Shown piece by piece: positions 18,185 through 28,842 of a stretch of DNA of 64,000 nt (position 1 is its first letter; the number at the start of each line of letters is the position of its first letter). Under the pieces are notes generated by a model. The model searched no databases. It saw only the letters and a list, made by a program, of their open reading frames with translations, and was not told where the DNA came from. The stretch covers positions 868,001-932,000 of the forward strand of contig NZ_CAJPUX010000001.1 in assembly GCF_905397285.1 (NCBI RefSeq), written 5' to 3'. A program made the position numbers and the translations under genes. Source of the DNA: Cupriavidus plantarum. GTDB taxonomy: Bacteria > Pseudomonadota > Gammaproteobacteria > Burkholderiales > Burkholderiaceae.

Positions 18185-20554
18185 ATGGTTGAACTCGAGA
18201 TCGATGGCAAGAAGGTAGAGGTTGCGGAAGGCAGCCTCGTGATGGAAGCCGCCCGCAAGCTGGGCACGTACATCCCGCACTTCTGCTACCACCGCAAGCT
18301 GTCCATCGCGGCGAACTGCCGCATGTGCCTGGTCGAAGTGGAAAAGGCGCCGAAGGCGCTGCCCGCTTGCGCCACGCCGGTGACCCCGGGCATGAAGGTC
18401 TTCACGAACTCCGAGAAGGCCGTCAAGGCCCAGAAGTCCGTGATGGAATTCCTGCTGATCAACCACCCGCTCGACTGCCCGATCTGCGATCAGGGCGGCG
18501 AATGCCAGCTGCAGGATCTGGCGGTGGGCTACGGTGCGTCGGAGTCGCGCTACAAGGAAGAGAAGCGTGTGGTGTTCCACAAGAACGTGGGCCCGCTGAT
18601 CTCCATGGAAGAGATGACGCGCTGCATTCACTGCACGCGCTGCGTCCGCTTTGGCCAGGAAGTGGCCGGCGTGATGGAGCTCGGCATGCTGAACCGCGGC
18701 GAGCATTCGGAAATCACGACGTTCGTCGGCCAGACCGTTGATTCGGAACTGTCGGGCAACATGATCGACCTGTGCCCGGTCGGCGCGCTGACCAGCAAGC
18801 CGTTCCGCTACTCGGCCCGTACGTGGGAGCTCGCACGCCGCAAGTCGGTGTCGCCGCACGATGGCCTGGGCGCGAACCTCGTCGTGCAGACGAAGAACCA
18901 GCGCGTGATGCGCGTGCTGCCGCTCGAGAACGAAGACATCAATGAATGCTGGCTGTCGGACAAGGACCGTTTCTCGTACGAAGGCCTGAACAGCCAGGAC
19001 CGCCTGACGCGTCCGCTGCTGAAGCAGGGCGGCCAATGGATGGAAACCGACTGGCAGACCGCGCTCGAATACGTGGCGAACGGCCTGGCCAGCATCAAGC
19101 GTGACCATGGCGCGGACCAGATCGCCGCGCTGGCGAGCCCGCACAGCACGCTCGAGGAACTGTACCTGCTGGGCAAGTTCATGCGCGGCATCGGCAGCGA
19201 CAACGTCGACTTCCGTCTGCGCCAGACCGATTTCTCGGCCACGCTCGGCGGCACGCCGTGGCTGGGCCTGCCGGTGGCCGACGTGTCCGCGCTGCAACGC
19301 GTGCTGGTGATCGGCTCATCGCTGCGCAAGGATCATCCGCTGCTGGCCGCGCGTCTGCGTCAGGCCGGCAAGAAGGGCGCCCGCGTCGCCATCGTCGGCG
19401 CCGGCGGCGAAGACCTGCTGATGCCGCTGGCCGCGCGCGTCGATGTCGCCCCGTCGGGCTGGACCGCCGCGCTGGCCGGTATCGCCAACGCGATCGCCGC
19501 CGCCAAGGGCGTGGCCGCACCGGCCGGCACCGCTGGCTTCGATACCGACGACACGGCGAAGAAGGTCGCCGAGTCGCTGCTGTCCGGTGAGCGCCGCGCG
19601 GTGTTCCTCGGCAACGAGGCCGTGCGTCACCCGCAATTCTCGGCGCTGCATGCGCTGGCGCAGTGGATCGCCACCGAGACCAATGCCTCGCTGGGCTTCC
19701 TGACCGAAGCCGCCAACACGGTCGGCGGTTATGTGGCCGGCGCGCTGCCGCAGCAGGGCGGCGCCGATGCCCAGGCGATGCTCGAGACGCCGCGCAAGGC
19801 GTACGTCGTGCTCAACGCCGAACCGGAATTCGACACCGCCGATCCGCGCAAGGCACTGGCCGCGCTGAACCAGGCCGGTACCGTCATCGTGCTGTCGGCG
19901 TTCCGTTCGGACGCCGCGCTGCAGTACGCGGACGTGATCCTGCCGGTGGCGCCGTTCACCGAAACCGCCGGCACGTTCGTGAATGCCGAGGGCGTGGCCC
20001 AGAGCTTCAACGGCGTGGTCCGCGCGCTGGGCGAATCGCGTCCGGCGTGGAAGGTGCTGCGCGTGCTGGGCAACATGCTGGACGTGCCGGGCTTCGACTT
20101 CGATACGGCCGAGGCCGTGCGTGACGAAGCGCTGGCGAAGCCGGTCGCCCCGACGTTGAACAACACCACCGATGCACAGATCCGCGTGACGGCAGCCGCC
20201 ACCACCGGTGTCGAGCGTATCGCCGACGTGCCCATCTATCATGCGGACCCGATCGTGCGCCGTGCCGGCTCGCTGCAGCTGACCGCCGCCGCGCGCCGCG
20301 CGATGCAGGTGGGCCTGTCGTCGGACCTGTTCGACAAGCTCGGCGTGCAGGTAGGCGACCCCGTGCGCGTGACGCAGGGCGAAGGCAGCGTCGTGCTGCC
20401 CGCCGCGCTGGAGAACACGCTGCCCGCGAACACGGTGCGCGTGTCGGCCGCGACGACCGCGGCGGTGAGCCTCGGCGCGCTGTTCGGCACGGTCACGGTA
20501 GAGAAGGCAATCGATCTGTCCGCTGGCCAGCAGGCCGCGGCGGTCACCGCCTAA
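18185..20554 (+). CDS. nuoG: NADH-quinone oxidoreductase subunit G
   Basis: Largest peripheral subunit, 789 residues, carrying several iron-sulfur clusters between NuoF and NuoI. The N-terminus is a 2Fe-2S ferredoxin domain ([20 protein letters not shown], near 36-56), followed by the H-C3 cluster region ([18 protein letters not shown], near 98-115) and the [16 protein letters not shown] and [13 protein letters not shown] cluster segments. The rest is a molybdopterin-oxidoreductase-like domain that no longer binds molybdenum in complex I; its C-terminal part is Ala-rich. It begins 12 bp after nuoF. Confidence 0.97.
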   Translation: MVELEIDGKKVEVAEGSLVMEAARKLGTYIPHFCYHRKLSIAANCRMCLVEVEKAPKALPACATPVTPGMKVFTNSEKAVKAQKSVMEFLLINHPLDCPICDQGGECQLQDLAVGYGASESRYKEEKRVVFHKNVGPLISMEEMTRCIHCTRCVRFGQEVAGVMELGMLNRGEHSEITTFVGQTVDSELSGNMIDLCPVGALTSKPFRYSARTWELARRKSVSPHDGLGANLVVQTKNQRVMRVLPLENEDINECWLSDKDRFSYEGLNSQDRLTRPLLKQGGQWMETDWQTALEYVANGLASIKRDHGADQIAALASPHSTLEELYLLGKFMRGIGSDNVDFRLRQTDFSATLGGTPWLGLPVADVSALQRVLVIGSSLRKDHPLLAARLRQAGKKGARVAIVGAGGEDLLMPLAARVDVAPSGWTAALAGIANAIAAAKGVAAPAGTAGFDTDDTAKKVAESLLSGERRAVFLGNEAVRHPQFSALHALAQWIATETNASLGFLTEAANTVGGYVAGALPQQGGADAQAMLETPRKAYVVLNAEPEFDTADPRKALAALNQAGTVIVLSAFRSDAALQYADVILPVAPFTETAGTFVNAEGVAQSFNGVVRALGESRPAWKVLRVLGNMLDVPGFDFDTAEAVRDEALAKPVAPTLNNTTDAQIRVTAAATTGVERIADVPIYHADPIVRRAGSLQLTAAARRAMQVGLSSDLFDKLGVQVGDPVRVTQGEGSVVLPAALENTLPANTVRVSAATTAAVSLGALFGTVTVEKAIDLSAGQQAAAVTA

Positions 20555-20579
20555 GCGACAAGAAGAGCGAGAACGCAAC

Positions 20580-21644
20580 ATGATCGATTGGATTACCTCG
20601 CAAGGTCACGCCATCTTCGGCAGCGTCTGGACGCCGCTGTGGATCCTGATTCGCGCCGTGGTCATTGTGGTGCCGCTGCTGCTGTGCGTGGCCTACCTGA
20701 TTCTGTGGGAGCGCAAGCTGATCGGCTGGATGCACGTGCGTCTGGGCCCGAATCGCGTGGGTCCGCTGGGCCTGCTGCAGCCGATCGCCGACGTGCTGAA
20801 GCTGCTGCTGAAGGAAGTCATGTTCCCGACGCAGGTCAGCCGCGGCATGTACATCATCGCCCCGCTGATGGTGCTGATGCCGGCCGTGGCGATCTGGGCG
20901 GTGGTGCCGTTCCAGGCGGAAGTGGTGATGGCCGACGTGAACGCCGGTCTGCTGTACGTGATGGCGATCAGCTCGGTCGGCGTCTACGGCGTGATCCTGG
21001 CCGGCTGGGCCTCGAACTCGAAGTACGCGTTCATCGGCGCGATGCGCGCCGCGGCGCAGATGGTGTCCTATGAAATCGCGATGGGCTTCGCGCTCGTCAC
21101 GGTGCTGATGGTGGCCGGCAGCCTGAACCTGTCCGCGATCGTCAACGGCCAGAACACCGGCTACTTTGCGAACATGGGCATCAACATCCTGTCGTGGAAC
21201 TGGCTGCCGCTGCTGCCGATGTTCGGCGTCTACTTCATCTCGGGCGTGGCCGAAACCAACCGCCACCCGTTCGACGTGGTGGAAGGCGAATCGGAAATCG
21301 TGGCCGGTCACATGATCGAATACTCGGGCATGGCGTTCGCGCTGTTCTTCCTGGCCGAGTACATCAACATGATCGTCATCTCGACGATGACCGCGCTGCT
21401 GTTCCTCGGTGGCTGGGCGCCGCCGTTCTCGAGCTTCATCACGAACGCGATCCCGGGCTTCTTCTGGCTGCTGTTCAAGGTTTTCCTGCTGTTGTCCGTG
21501 TTCATCTGGATTCGCGCTTCGTTCCCGCGCTACCGCTACGACCAGATCATGCGTCTGGGCTGGAAGGTGTTCATTCCGCTGACCGTGGGCTGGCTGATCA
21601 TCGTGGCGATCTGGATCAAGTCGCCGTGGAACATCTGGCACTGA
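20580..21644 (+). CDS. nuoH: NADH-quinone oxidoreductase subunit H
   Basis: Membrane subunit that links the peripheral arm to the proton-pumping arm and forms the entrance of the quinone tunnel. The 354-residue product has about eight transmembrane helices and the conserved loops [19 protein letters not shown] (near 44-62), [20 protein letters not shown] (near 224-243) and [13 protein letters not shown]. The ATG at 20580 is 25 bp after nuoG. Confidence 0.98.
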   Translation: MIDWITSQGHAIFGSVWTPLWILIRAVVIVVPLLLCVAYLILWERKLIGWMHVRLGPNRVGPLGLLQPIADVLKLLLKEVMFPTQVSRGMYIIAPLMVLMPAVAIWAVVPFQAEVVMADVNAGLLYVMAISSVGVYGVILAGWASNSKYAFIGAMRAAAQMVSYEIAMGFALVTVLMVAGSLNLSAIVNGQNTGYFANMGINILSWNWLPLLPMFGVYFISGVAETNRHPFDVVEGESEIVAGHMIEYSGMAFALFFLAEYINMIVISTMTALLFLGGWAPPFSSFITNAIPGFFWLLFKVFLLLSVFIWIRASFPRYRYDQIMRLGWKVFIPLTVGWLIIVAIWIKSPWNIWH

Positions 21645-21661
21645 ATTAGGAAGTAATCGTC

Positions 21662-22153
21662 ATGCTGACCACGATCAAGGACTTTTTCGCAAGCCTGCTC
21701 CTGAAGGAACTCTTCAAGGGCATGGCACTGACCGGCCGCTACCTCTTCGCGCGCAAGGTCACCGTCCAGTTCCCCGAAGAGAAGACGCCGATCTCGCCGC
21801 GTTTCCGTGGCCTGCATGCGCTGCGCCGCTACCCCAATGGGGAAGAGCGCTGCATCGCCTGCAAGTTGTGCGAAGCGGTGTGCCCGGCGCTGGCCATCAC
21901 GATCGAATCGGACGTGCGTAACGACGGCACCCGCCGTACCACGCGCTACGACATCGATCTGACCAAGTGCATTTTCTGCGGCTTCTGCGAGGAAGCGTGC
22001 CCGGTCGATGCGGTCGTCGAGACGCACCTGCTCGAGTATCACGGCGAGAAGCGCGGCGACCTGTACTTCACGAAGGACATGCTGCTGGCAGTGGGCGACC
22101 GCTACGAGCCGCAGATTGCGGCAGCCAAGGCTGCCGACGCCAAGTACCGCTAA
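21662..22153 (+). CDS. nuoI: NADH-quinone oxidoreductase subunit I
   Basis: Ferredoxin-type subunit with two 4Fe-4S clusters (N6a and N6b) that pass electrons towards NuoB. In the 163-residue product the ligands are C64, C67, C70, C74 ([12 protein letters not shown]) and C103, C106, C109, C113 ([12 protein letters not shown]). An amphipathic N-terminal helix docks it to the membrane arm. A 165-bp spacer with a hairpin separates it from nuoJ. Confidence 0.98.
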   Translation: MLTTIKDFFASLLLKELFKGMALTGRYLFARKVTVQFPEEKTPISPRFRGLHALRRYPNGEERCIACKLCEAVCPALAITIESDVRNDGTRRTTRYDIDLTKCIFCGFCEEACPVDAVVETHLLEYHGEKRGDLYFTKDMLLAVGDRYEPQIAAAKAADAKYR

Positions 22154-22213
22154 GAGACCGTACCCAAGAGATCGTACAAAGGGTCTCCCAAGACTATTAG
22201 CAGTTAAATCGGT

Positions 22214-22237
22214 GCGCCCCGGCAATGTCCGGGGCGC
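22214..22237. other. Hairpin in the nuoI-nuoJ spacer
   Basis: GCGCCCCGG (22214-22222) and CCGGGGCGC (22229-22237) are perfect complements around the loop CAATGT. The following bases contain no T-run, so termination is unlikely. The 165-bp spacer otherwise shows no gene. Confidence 0.55.
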
Positions 22238-22318
22238 CCAACTGAAGGATGCCGCGGCAAGGCGGGACACCCATGGGGTGGCCTGCGCGAAGCGCGGCGA
22301 AAGTATCCGACACGGACC

Positions 22319-22969
22319 ATGGAACTCACGACCACCATCTTCTATGTCTTTGCCCTGGTGCTGGTGCTCTCCGCACTGAAAGTCATCACGGCCAAGAATC
22401 CGGTGCACGCAGCACTGTTCCTCGTACTGTCGTTCTTCACGGCCGCCGCCATCTGGATGCTGCTGAAGGCCGAGTTCCTCGCGATCCTGCTGGTGCTGGT
22501 GTATGTGGGCGCCGTGATGGTGCTGTTCCTGTTCGTGGTGATGATGATCGATATCGACATCGAACACCTGCGGCGGGACTTCTGGACGTATGTGCCGATG
22601 GCCTCCGTGATCGGCGCGCTGATCATCGCCGAAATGGCGATCGTGCTCGTGCGCAACTTCGTGGGCACCACCGCGCCGGTGGCGGCGCCGGGCATGCAGG
22701 ACCCGAACTACTCGAACACGCACGCGCTCGGCAAGCTGATCTACACCGACTACGTGTACGCCTTCGAAGTGGCCGGCATCATCCTGCTGGTGGCGATCGT
22801 GGCTGCCGTCGCGCTGACGCTGCGCCGCCGCAAGGATGCAAAGGGTCAGGACGTGTCGGCCCAGCTGCGTACGCGCCGTAACGATCGTATCCGCATGGTG
22901 AGCATGCCGGCGGAGGGTGCCCAGGCCCGGGCGGAAGCGGATGCCGCGGCACCCGCAAACAAGAACTAA
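22319..22969 (+). CDS. nuoJ: NADH-quinone oxidoreductase subunit J
   Basis: Membrane subunit with five transmembrane helices in the first ~165 of 216 residues. The family motif [20 protein letters not shown] (near 60-79) includes the pi-bulge helix involved in coupling. The last ~45 residues form a charged, Ala-rich cytoplasmic tail. The ATG at 22319 follows the hairpin-containing spacer. Confidence 0.97.
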   Translation: MELTTTIFYVFALVLVLSALKVITAKNPVHAALFLVLSFFTAAAIWMLLKAEFLAILLVLVYVGAVMVLFLFVVMMIDIDIEHLRRDFWTYVPMASVIGALIIAEMAIVLVRNFVGTTAPVAAPGMQDPNYSNTHALGKLIYTDYVYAFEVAGIILLVAIVAAVALTLRRRKDAKGQDVSAQLRTRRNDRIRMVSMPAEGAQARAEADAAAPANKN

Positions 22970-22985
22970 GCCCGGAGATTTCGCT

Positions 22986-23291
22986 GTGCTCTCTCTCGCT
23001 CACTTCCTCGTGCTCGGTGCGATCCTGTTCGCGATCAGCATCGTTGGCATCTTCCTGAATCGCAAGAACGTGATCGTGCTGCTGATGGCGATCGAACTGA
23101 TGCTGCTTGCGGTGAACATCAACTTCGTCGCCTTCTCGCATTACCTGGGCGACCTGGCTGGTCAGGTTTTCGTTTTCTTCATCCTCACGGTGGCCGCTGC
23201 CGAGTCGGCAATCGGTCTGGCAATCCTGGTCGTGCTGTTCCGTAACCTGGACACGATCAACGTCGACGACATGGATACCCTCAAGGGCTGA
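22986..23291 (+). CDS. nuoK: NADH-quinone oxidoreductase subunit K
   Basis: Small antiporter-like membrane subunit with three transmembrane helices. The 101-residue length obtained from the GTG at 22986 is the family length, and the conserved buried Glu residues are in [10 protein letters not shown] and [11 protein letters not shown] longer in-frame reading from 22917 would overlap the end of nuoJ and adds only polar sequence. A CCGGAG ribosome-binding site precedes the GTG. Confidence 0.97.
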   Translation: MLSLAHFLVLGAILFAISIVGIFLNRKNVIVLLMAIELMLLAVNINFVAFSHYLGDLAGQVFVFFILTVAAAESAIGLAILVVLFRNLDTINVDDMDTLKG

Positions 23292-23352
23292 TCCGTGCCG
23301 AACCACGTCAAGCAACTAGACCGCTCACCGACCGCACACCAATAAGCGTCCT

Positions 23353-25455
23353 ATGGCAACCACGCTCAACCCCAACCTGCTGCTGGCGATTCCGCTGGCG
23401 CCGCTCGCCGGCGCCGCGATAGCCGGCCTGTTCGGTACGAAGTTCTTCGGCCTGTTCTCCTCGGATACGCGCGGCGGCCGTATCGTCGCCCATACCGCGA
23501 CGATCCTCGGCGTCGCCATCGCCTGCGTGCTCTCGCTGCTGGTGCTGCGCGACGTGATGGACGGCGCCAGCTACAACGCCACCGTGTACGAATGGATGAA
23601 CATCGGCGGCCTGAAGCTCGAAGTCGGCTTCCTGGTGGATTCGCTGACCGCGATGATGATGGTGGTCGTGACCTTCGTCTCGCTGATGGTGCATATCTAC
23701 ACCGTCGGCTACATGGAAGGGGACCCCGGCTACAACCGCTTCTTCGCGTATATCTCGCTGTTCACGTTCTCGATGCTGATGCTCGTGATGAGCAACAACT
23801 TCCTGCAGCTGTTCTTCGGCTGGGAAGCGGTGGGCCTCGTCTCGTACCTGCTGATCGGCTTCTGGTACACGCGTCCGACGGCCATCTTCGCGAACATGAA
23901 GGCGTTCCTCGTGAACCGCGTTGGCGACTTCGGCTTCATCCTCGGCATCGGCCTGCTGCTGGCCTACAGCGGCAGCATGAACTACACGGACGTGTTCGCG
24001 GCCCGCGAAAAGCTGGCCGGCGTCATCTTCCCGGGCACCGACTGGATGATGCTGACCGTGGCCTGCATCTGCCTGTTCATCGGCGCGATGGGCAAGTCGG
24101 CACAGTTCCCGCTGCACGTGTGGCTGCCTGACTCGATGGAAGGCCCGACCCCGATCTCGGCACTGATCCACGCGGCCACCATGGTGACCGCGGGCATCTT
24201 CATGGTGACGCGCATGTCGCCGCTGTTCGAACTGTCGGACACCGCGCTGTCGTTCGTGCTGGTCATCGGCGCGATCACCGCGTTGTTCATGGGCTTCCTG
24301 GGCATCATTCAGAACGACATCAAGCGCGTGGTCGCGTACTCGACGCTGTCGCAGCTGGGCTACATGACCGTGGCGCTGGGCGCCTCGGCGTACTCGGTTG
24401 CCGTGTTCCACCTGATGACGCACGCGTTCTTCAAGGCACTGCTGTTCCTTGGCGCCGGTTCGGTCATCATCGGCATGCACCACGACCAGGACATCCGCAA
24501 CATGGGCGGCCTGCGCAAGTACATGCCCATCACGTGGATCACGTCGCTCATCGGTTCGCTGGCGCTGATCGGCACGCCGTTCTTCTCGGGCTTCTACTCG
24601 AAAGACTCGATCATCGAGGCCGTCGCGGAATCGCATATCGCGGGCTCGGGCTTTGCGTACTTCGCGGTGCTGGCCGGCGTGTTCGTCACGGCGTTCTACT
24701 CGTTCCGCATGTACTTCCTCGTGTTCCATGGCGAAGAGCGTTTCGGCAAGGCACACGCTGCCCATGGCCACGATGCGCACGGTCATGACGACCACGCGCA
24801 TGACGACGACCACGGCCACGACGAGCATCACGGTCTGGCCCCGGGCCAGAAGCCGCACGAGTCGCCGTGGGTGGTGACGCTGCCGCTGGTGCTGCTGGCG
24901 ATTCCGTCGGTCGTGATCGGCGCGATCGTGATCGAGCCGATGCTGTTCGGCGACTTCTTCAAGCATGGCGTGGCGTTCAAGGACGTGATCTTCGTCGGCG
25001 AGAACCACCACGCGATGGAAGAACTGCGCGAAGCGTTCCATGGCTGGGTGCCGATGGCGATTCACTCGCTGACGACGCCGGTCCTGTGGCTGGCCATCGC
25101 CGGCGTGGTGCTGTCGTGGTTCTTCTACATGAAGCGCCCGGACATTCCGGCCGCCATCCAGCGCCGCTTCTCGGGCCTGTACAAGCTGCTGGACAACAAG
25201 TACTACATGGACGCGTTCAATCAGGCAGTGTTCGCGCGCGGCGCGCGCCTGCTGGGTACGGGTCTGTGGAAGGGCGGCGATCAGGGCCTGATCGATGGCC
25301 TGCTCGTGAACGGCTCGGCGCGTGTCGTGGCGACGTTCGCCGCGGCCAGCCGGTACCTGCAGTCCGGCTACATCTACCACTACGCGTTTGCAATGATCGT
25401 GGGCATGCTGGTGCTGCTGACGCTGACGATCACTGGCGTGATAGGCACCAAGTGA
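23353..25455 (+). CDS. nuoL: NADH-quinone oxidoreductase subunit L
   Basis: Distal proton-pumping, antiporter-like subunit with the long lateral helix that ties the membrane arm together. The 700-residue product has the Proton_antipo_N and Proton_antipo_M core (WEAVGLVSYLLIGFW; MGKSAQFPLHVWLPDSMEGPTP) and a C-terminal amphipathic helix region. An unusual insertion after VFHGEERFGK carries 11 histidines between residues 468 and 493, alternating with Asp, Gly and Ala, in a loop expected to face the membrane surface. It starts 61 bp after nuoK. Confidence 0.97.
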   Translation: MATTLNPNLLLAIPLAPLAGAAIAGLFGTKFFGLFSSDTRGGRIVAHTATILGVAIACVLSLLVLRDVMDGASYNATVYEWMNIGGLKLEVGFLVDSLTAMMMVVVTFVSLMVHIYTVGYMEGDPGYNRFFAYISLFTFSMLMLVMSNNFLQLFFGWEAVGLVSYLLIGFWYTRPTAIFANMKAFLVNRVGDFGFILGIGLLLAYSGSMNYTDVFAAREKLAGVIFPGTDWMMLTVACICLFIGAMGKSAQFPLHVWLPDSMEGPTPISALIHAATMVTAGIFMVTRMSPLFELSDTALSFVLVIGAITALFMGFLGIIQNDIKRVVAYSTLSQLGYMTVALGASAYSVAVFHLMTHAFFKALLFLGAGSVIIGMHHDQDIRNMGGLRKYMPITWITSLIGSLALIGTPFFSGFYSKDSIIEAVAESHIAGSGFAYFAVLAGVFVTAFYSFRMYFLVFHGEERFGKAHAAHGHDAHGHDDHAHDDDHGHDEHHGLAPGQKPHESPWVVTLPLVLLAIPSVVIGAIVIEPMLFGDFFKHGVAFKDVIFVGENHHAMEELREAFHGWVPMAIHSLTTPVLWLAIAGVVLSWFFYMKRPDIPAAIQRRFSGLYKLLDNKYYMDAFNQAVFARGARLLGTGLWKGGDQGLIDGLLVNGSARVVATFAAASRYLQSGYIYHYAFAMIVGMLVLLTLTITGVIGTK

Positions 25456-25482
25456 TAGGCACCGATTAAGGAAAACAAGGAA

Positions 25483-26949
25483 ATGGTTCTGTCTTTCGCT
25501 ATCTGGCTGCCTATCTTTTTCGGCTTGCTGGTCCTGTTCTTCGGCTCGGACAACAACAAGTGCTTCGTGCGCTGGGTGTCGTTGTTCGGTTCGGTGGTGA
25601 GCTTCATCGCCACGCTGCCGCTCGTCATGCATTTCGAGCCGGGTTCGGCCGCGATGCAGTTCGTCGAGCAATCGATGTGGATCGAGCGCTTCAAGATCCA
25701 GTATCACCTCGGGGTGGATGGCATCTCGATGTGGTTCGTGGTGCTGACCGCGTTCATCACCGTGATCGTCGTGATCTCGGCCTGGGAAGTGATCACCGAG
25801 CGCGTGGCCGAGTACATGGCCGCGTTCATGATCCTGTCCGGCCTGATGGTCGGCGTGTTCTCGGCACTGGACGGCCTGCTGTTCTACGTGTTCTTCGAAG
25901 CCACGCTGATCCCGATGTACATCATCATCGGTGTGTGGGGCGGCCCGAACCGCGTGTATGCGGCGTTCAAGTTCTTCCTCTACACGCTGCTGGGCTCGCT
26001 GCTCACGCTGGTCGCGCTGCTGTACCTGTACAGCAAGACGGGCACGTTCGACATCCTGGCCTGGCACGGCGCCAAGCTGACGATGCAGGAGCAGATCGCG
26101 ATCTTCATCGCGTTCTTCATGGCCTTCGCGGTGAAGGTGCCGATGTGGCCGGTGCATACCTGGCTGCCGGACGCCCACGTGGAAGCGCCGACCGGCGGTT
26201 CCGTGGTGCTGGCGGCGATCATGCTGAAGCTGGGCGCATACGGTTTCCTGCGGTTCTCGCTGCCGATCGCCCCTGACGCGAGCCACACGCTGGCCCCGTT
26301 CATCATCACGATCTCGCTGATCGCGGTGATCTACATCGGCTTCGTGGCGCTGGTGCAGGCCGACATGAAGAAGCTGGTCGCGTATTCGTCGATCGCTCAC
26401 ATGGGCTTTGTCACGCTGGGCTTCTTCATCTTCAACGACATCGGCGTCGAGGGCGGCATCATCCAGATGATCTCGCACGGTTTCGTGTCGGGCGCGATGT
26501 TCCTGTGCATCGGCGTGCTGTATGACCGCGTGCACTCGCGCCAGATCGCCGACTACGGCGGTGTGGTGAACACGATGCCGAAGTTCGCGGCCCTGTCCGT
26601 GTTCTTCGCGATGGCCAACTGCGGTCTGCCGGCGACGTCGGGCTTCGTGGGCGAGTTCATGGTCATCCTGGGCGCCGTGAAGTACAACTTCTGGATTGGC
26701 CTGCTGGCCGCCACGGCCCTGATCCTCGGCGCGGCTTACTCGCTGTGGATGGTCAAGCGCGTGATCTTCGGCGACATCGTGCACCAGCATGTGCGCGAAC
26801 TCGTGGACCTGAACAAGCGCGAGTTCTTCATGCTCGGGCTGCTCGCCATCATGACGCTGTACATGGGCCTGTATCCGAAACCCTTTACCGATGTGATGCA
26901 CGCCTCGGTGGCGAACCTGCTGACGCACGTCGCGCAGTCCAAGCTGTAA
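25483..26949 (+). CDS. nuoM: NADH-quinone oxidoreductase subunit M
   Basis: Second antiporter-like proton-pumping subunit, 488 residues and about 14 transmembrane helices. Conserved functional segments include FEATLIPMYIIIGVWG (essential Glu near residue 144) and AVKVPMWPVHTWLPDAHVEAP (Lys near 234). It begins 27 bp after nuoL. Confidence 0.98.
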   Translation: MVLSFAIWLPIFFGLLVLFFGSDNNKCFVRWVSLFGSVVSFIATLPLVMHFEPGSAAMQFVEQSMWIERFKIQYHLGVDGISMWFVVLTAFITVIVVISAWEVITERVAEYMAAFMILSGLMVGVFSALDGLLFYVFFEATLIPMYIIIGVWGGPNRVYAAFKFFLYTLLGSLLTLVALLYLYSKTGTFDILAWHGAKLTMQEQIAIFIAFFMAFAVKVPMWPVHTWLPDAHVEAPTGGSVVLAAIMLKLGAYGFLRFSLPIAPDASHTLAPFIITISLIAVIYIGFVALVQADMKKLVAYSSIAHMGFVTLGFFIFNDIGVEGGIIQMISHGFVSGAMFLCIGVLYDRVHSRQIADYGGVVNTMPKFAALSVFFAMANCGLPATSGFVGEFMVILGAVKYNFWIGLLAATALILGAAYSLWMVKRVIFGDIVHQHVRELVDLNKREFFMLGLLAIMTLYMGLYPKPFTDVMHASVANLLTHVAQSKL

Positions 26950-26970
26950 GCGGGGGAGAGAGAAATCAAC

Positions 26971-28446
26971 ATGCAAGCGTCTTCTAGCCTGGCCCCCGTG
27001 GCGCCAATCATTTTCCTGGCGATCGCCATTGCGGCGATCAACTGGATCGACCTCGCGCGCGGCAAGGGCCGCCAGAGCGTGGCCTATCCGCTTTCGCTGC
27101 TGACCACGCTGGTGCTGACCGTGTGGTTCGCAATCAATGCGAGCCACGGCGATACGCACTACGCGTTCTCGAACCTGGTCGTGATCGACCCGATGGCCAA
27201 CGTGCTGTCGGCATTCTGCTCGCTGGGTCTGCTGATCACGCTGGTGTACACGCGCCGCTATCTGCAGGAACGCGACATGTTCGCGGGCGAGTTCTACATG
27301 CTCGCGCTGTTCACGCTCGGCGGTCAGATCGTGATGATCACCGGCAACAACTTCCTGACGCTGTACCTCGGTCTGGAACTGCTGTCGCTGGCCTCGTACG
27401 CGCTGGTGGCGCTGCGCCGCGAATCGCGCGTGACGTCGGAATCGGCCATGAAGTACTTCGTGCTGGGCGCGCTGGCTTCGGGCTTCCTGCTCTACGGCGT
27501 GTCGATGATGTACGGCGCGACCGGTTCGCTGAACCTCGGTGAAGTGTTCCGCGTGGTCGAATCCGGCCGCGTGAACACGACGATGCTCGCGTTCGGCGTG
27601 GTGTTCATCGTTGCCGGCCTGTCGTTCAAGCTCGGCGCCGCGCCGTTCCATATGTGGATTCCGGACATCTACCAGGGTTCGCCGACCGCGGTGACGCTGC
27701 TGATCGCCGGCGGTCCGAAGGTCGCTGCCTTCGCGCTGATCGTGCGCGTGCTGGTCGACGGCCTGCTGCCGCTGGCCACCGACTGGCAGGCGATGCTGGT
27801 GGTGCTGGCCGTGGTATCGCTGGCCATCGGCAACCTGACCGCGATCGTCCAGACCAACCTCAAGCGGATGCTGGCGTACTCGACGATCTCGCACATGGGC
27901 TTCGTGCTGCTGGGCCTGCTGTCGGGCGTGGCGGGCGGTTCGGCCGCTGGCGCGGCCGAAGCCTACGGCGGCTCGATGTTTTACTCGGTGACGTATCTGC
28001 TGACGACGCTGGGCACGTTCGGCCTGATCCTGCTGCGTACCGGCAAGGGCTACGAGGCGGAAACGCTCGACGACCTGAAGGGCCTGTCGCGCAAGAACCC
28101 GTGGTTCGCCTTCCTGATGCTGGTGATGATGTTCTCCATGGCGGGCATTCCGCCGATGGTGGGCTTCTACGCCAAGCTGGCCGTGCTCGAAGCGGCCGTG
28201 CGCGCGGGTATGAGCTGGCTGGCGGTGGTGGCGGTGCTGTTCTCGCTGATCGGCGCGTTCTACTACCTGCGCGTCGTCAAGCTGATGTACTTCGACGCAC
28301 CGGCCGGCGAAGAGCCGCTGGAAGCGACGGCGGGTCTGCGCGGCGTGCTGAGCATCAACGGTCTGGCCGTGATCCTGCTGGGCCTGTTCCCGGCGGCGCT
28401 GATGAACCTGTGCTATCAGGCTATCCGCGCGTCGCTCGGTTCGTAA
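26971..28446 (+). CDS. nuoN: NADH-quinone oxidoreductase subunit N
   Basis: Third antiporter-like subunit, 491 residues and about 14 transmembrane helices. Motifs include LGLELLSLASYALVAL (near 131-146), GLSFKLGAAPFHMWIPDIYQG (near 217-237) and the lysine helix NLKRMLAYSTISHMGF. It is the last structural gene of complex I in the operon and is followed by the DUF2818 gene. Confidence 0.98.
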   Translation: MQASSSLAPVAPIIFLAIAIAAINWIDLARGKGRQSVAYPLSLLTTLVLTVWFAINASHGDTHYAFSNLVVIDPMANVLSAFCSLGLLITLVYTRRYLQERDMFAGEFYMLALFTLGGQIVMITGNNFLTLYLGLELLSLASYALVALRRESRVTSESAMKYFVLGALASGFLLYGVSMMYGATGSLNLGEVFRVVESGRVNTTMLAFGVVFIVAGLSFKLGAAPFHMWIPDIYQGSPTAVTLLIAGGPKVAAFALIVRVLVDGLLPLATDWQAMLVVLAVVSLAIGNLTAIVQTNLKRMLAYSTISHMGFVLLGLLSGVAGGSAAGAAEAYGGSMFYSVTYLLTTLGTFGLILLRTGKGYEAETLDDLKGLSRKNPWFAFLMLVMMFSMAGIPPMVGFYAKLAVLEAAVRAGMSWLAVVAVLFSLIGAFYYLRVVKLMYFDAPAGEEPLEATAGLRGVLSINGLAVILLGLFPAALMNLCYQAIRASLGS

Positions 28447-28482
28447 CCGGCGGCATTCGACGATGGAAAGGGCAGACCAATC

Positions 28483-28791
28483 GTGAGTTCATCGGCTGGC
28501 GGTTGGTTTGTCATCTTGCTGGCACTGGTCTGTGCCAATCTGCCGTTCATCAATCAGCGGCTGTTCGGCGTCATCGCGCTGAAGTGGGCGCGCAAGCCGA
28601 TGTGGCTGCGCCTCATCGAGCTGCTGGTCTGGTATGCCGTGGCGGGCGCCGCGGGCTTTGCGGTCGAGGCGAGCCTCGGCAACAGCTTTCCGCAGGGCTG
28701 GCAGTTCTATGCGATCACCGGCTGCATGATGCTGGTGTTCGCCTTCCCCGGTTTCACCTGGCAGTATCTGGTCAAACATCGCGTGGCTTGA
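28483..28791 (+). CDS. DUF2818 family small membrane protein
   Basis: A 102-residue protein of unknown function with three to four hydrophobic segments (about 5-21, 45-62, 70-88) and the N-terminal signature FVILLALVCANLPFINQRLF. This family is found directly after nuoN in many betaproteobacteria, which suggests an accessory role with complex I; that role is inference. The start is GTG at 28483, 36 bp after nuoN. Confidence 0.85.
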   Translation: MSSSAGGWFVILLALVCANLPFINQRLFGVIALKWARKPMWLRLIELLVWYAVAGAAGFAVEASLGNSFPQGWQFYAITGCMMLVFAFPGFTWQYLVKHRVA

Positions 28792-28842
28792 GTTCCCGCT
28801 GAAGTTCGGCGCCTGGGCCCGCATTCAACCCCCGGAGCGCTC

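Noticed and set aside
22917..22985. Longer N-terminus for NuoK
   Set aside because: The extra 23 residues are polar, overlap the end of nuoJ and have no counterpart in the family; the GTG at 22986 gives the usual 101 residues.
23308..27894. A continuous minus-strand open frame of about 1500 codons opposite nuoL-nuoN
   Set aside because: The translation is Arg/His/Gln/Asp-rich with no domain, and it is the mirror frame of three well-conserved genes. Such long shadow frames are normal in high-GC DNA.
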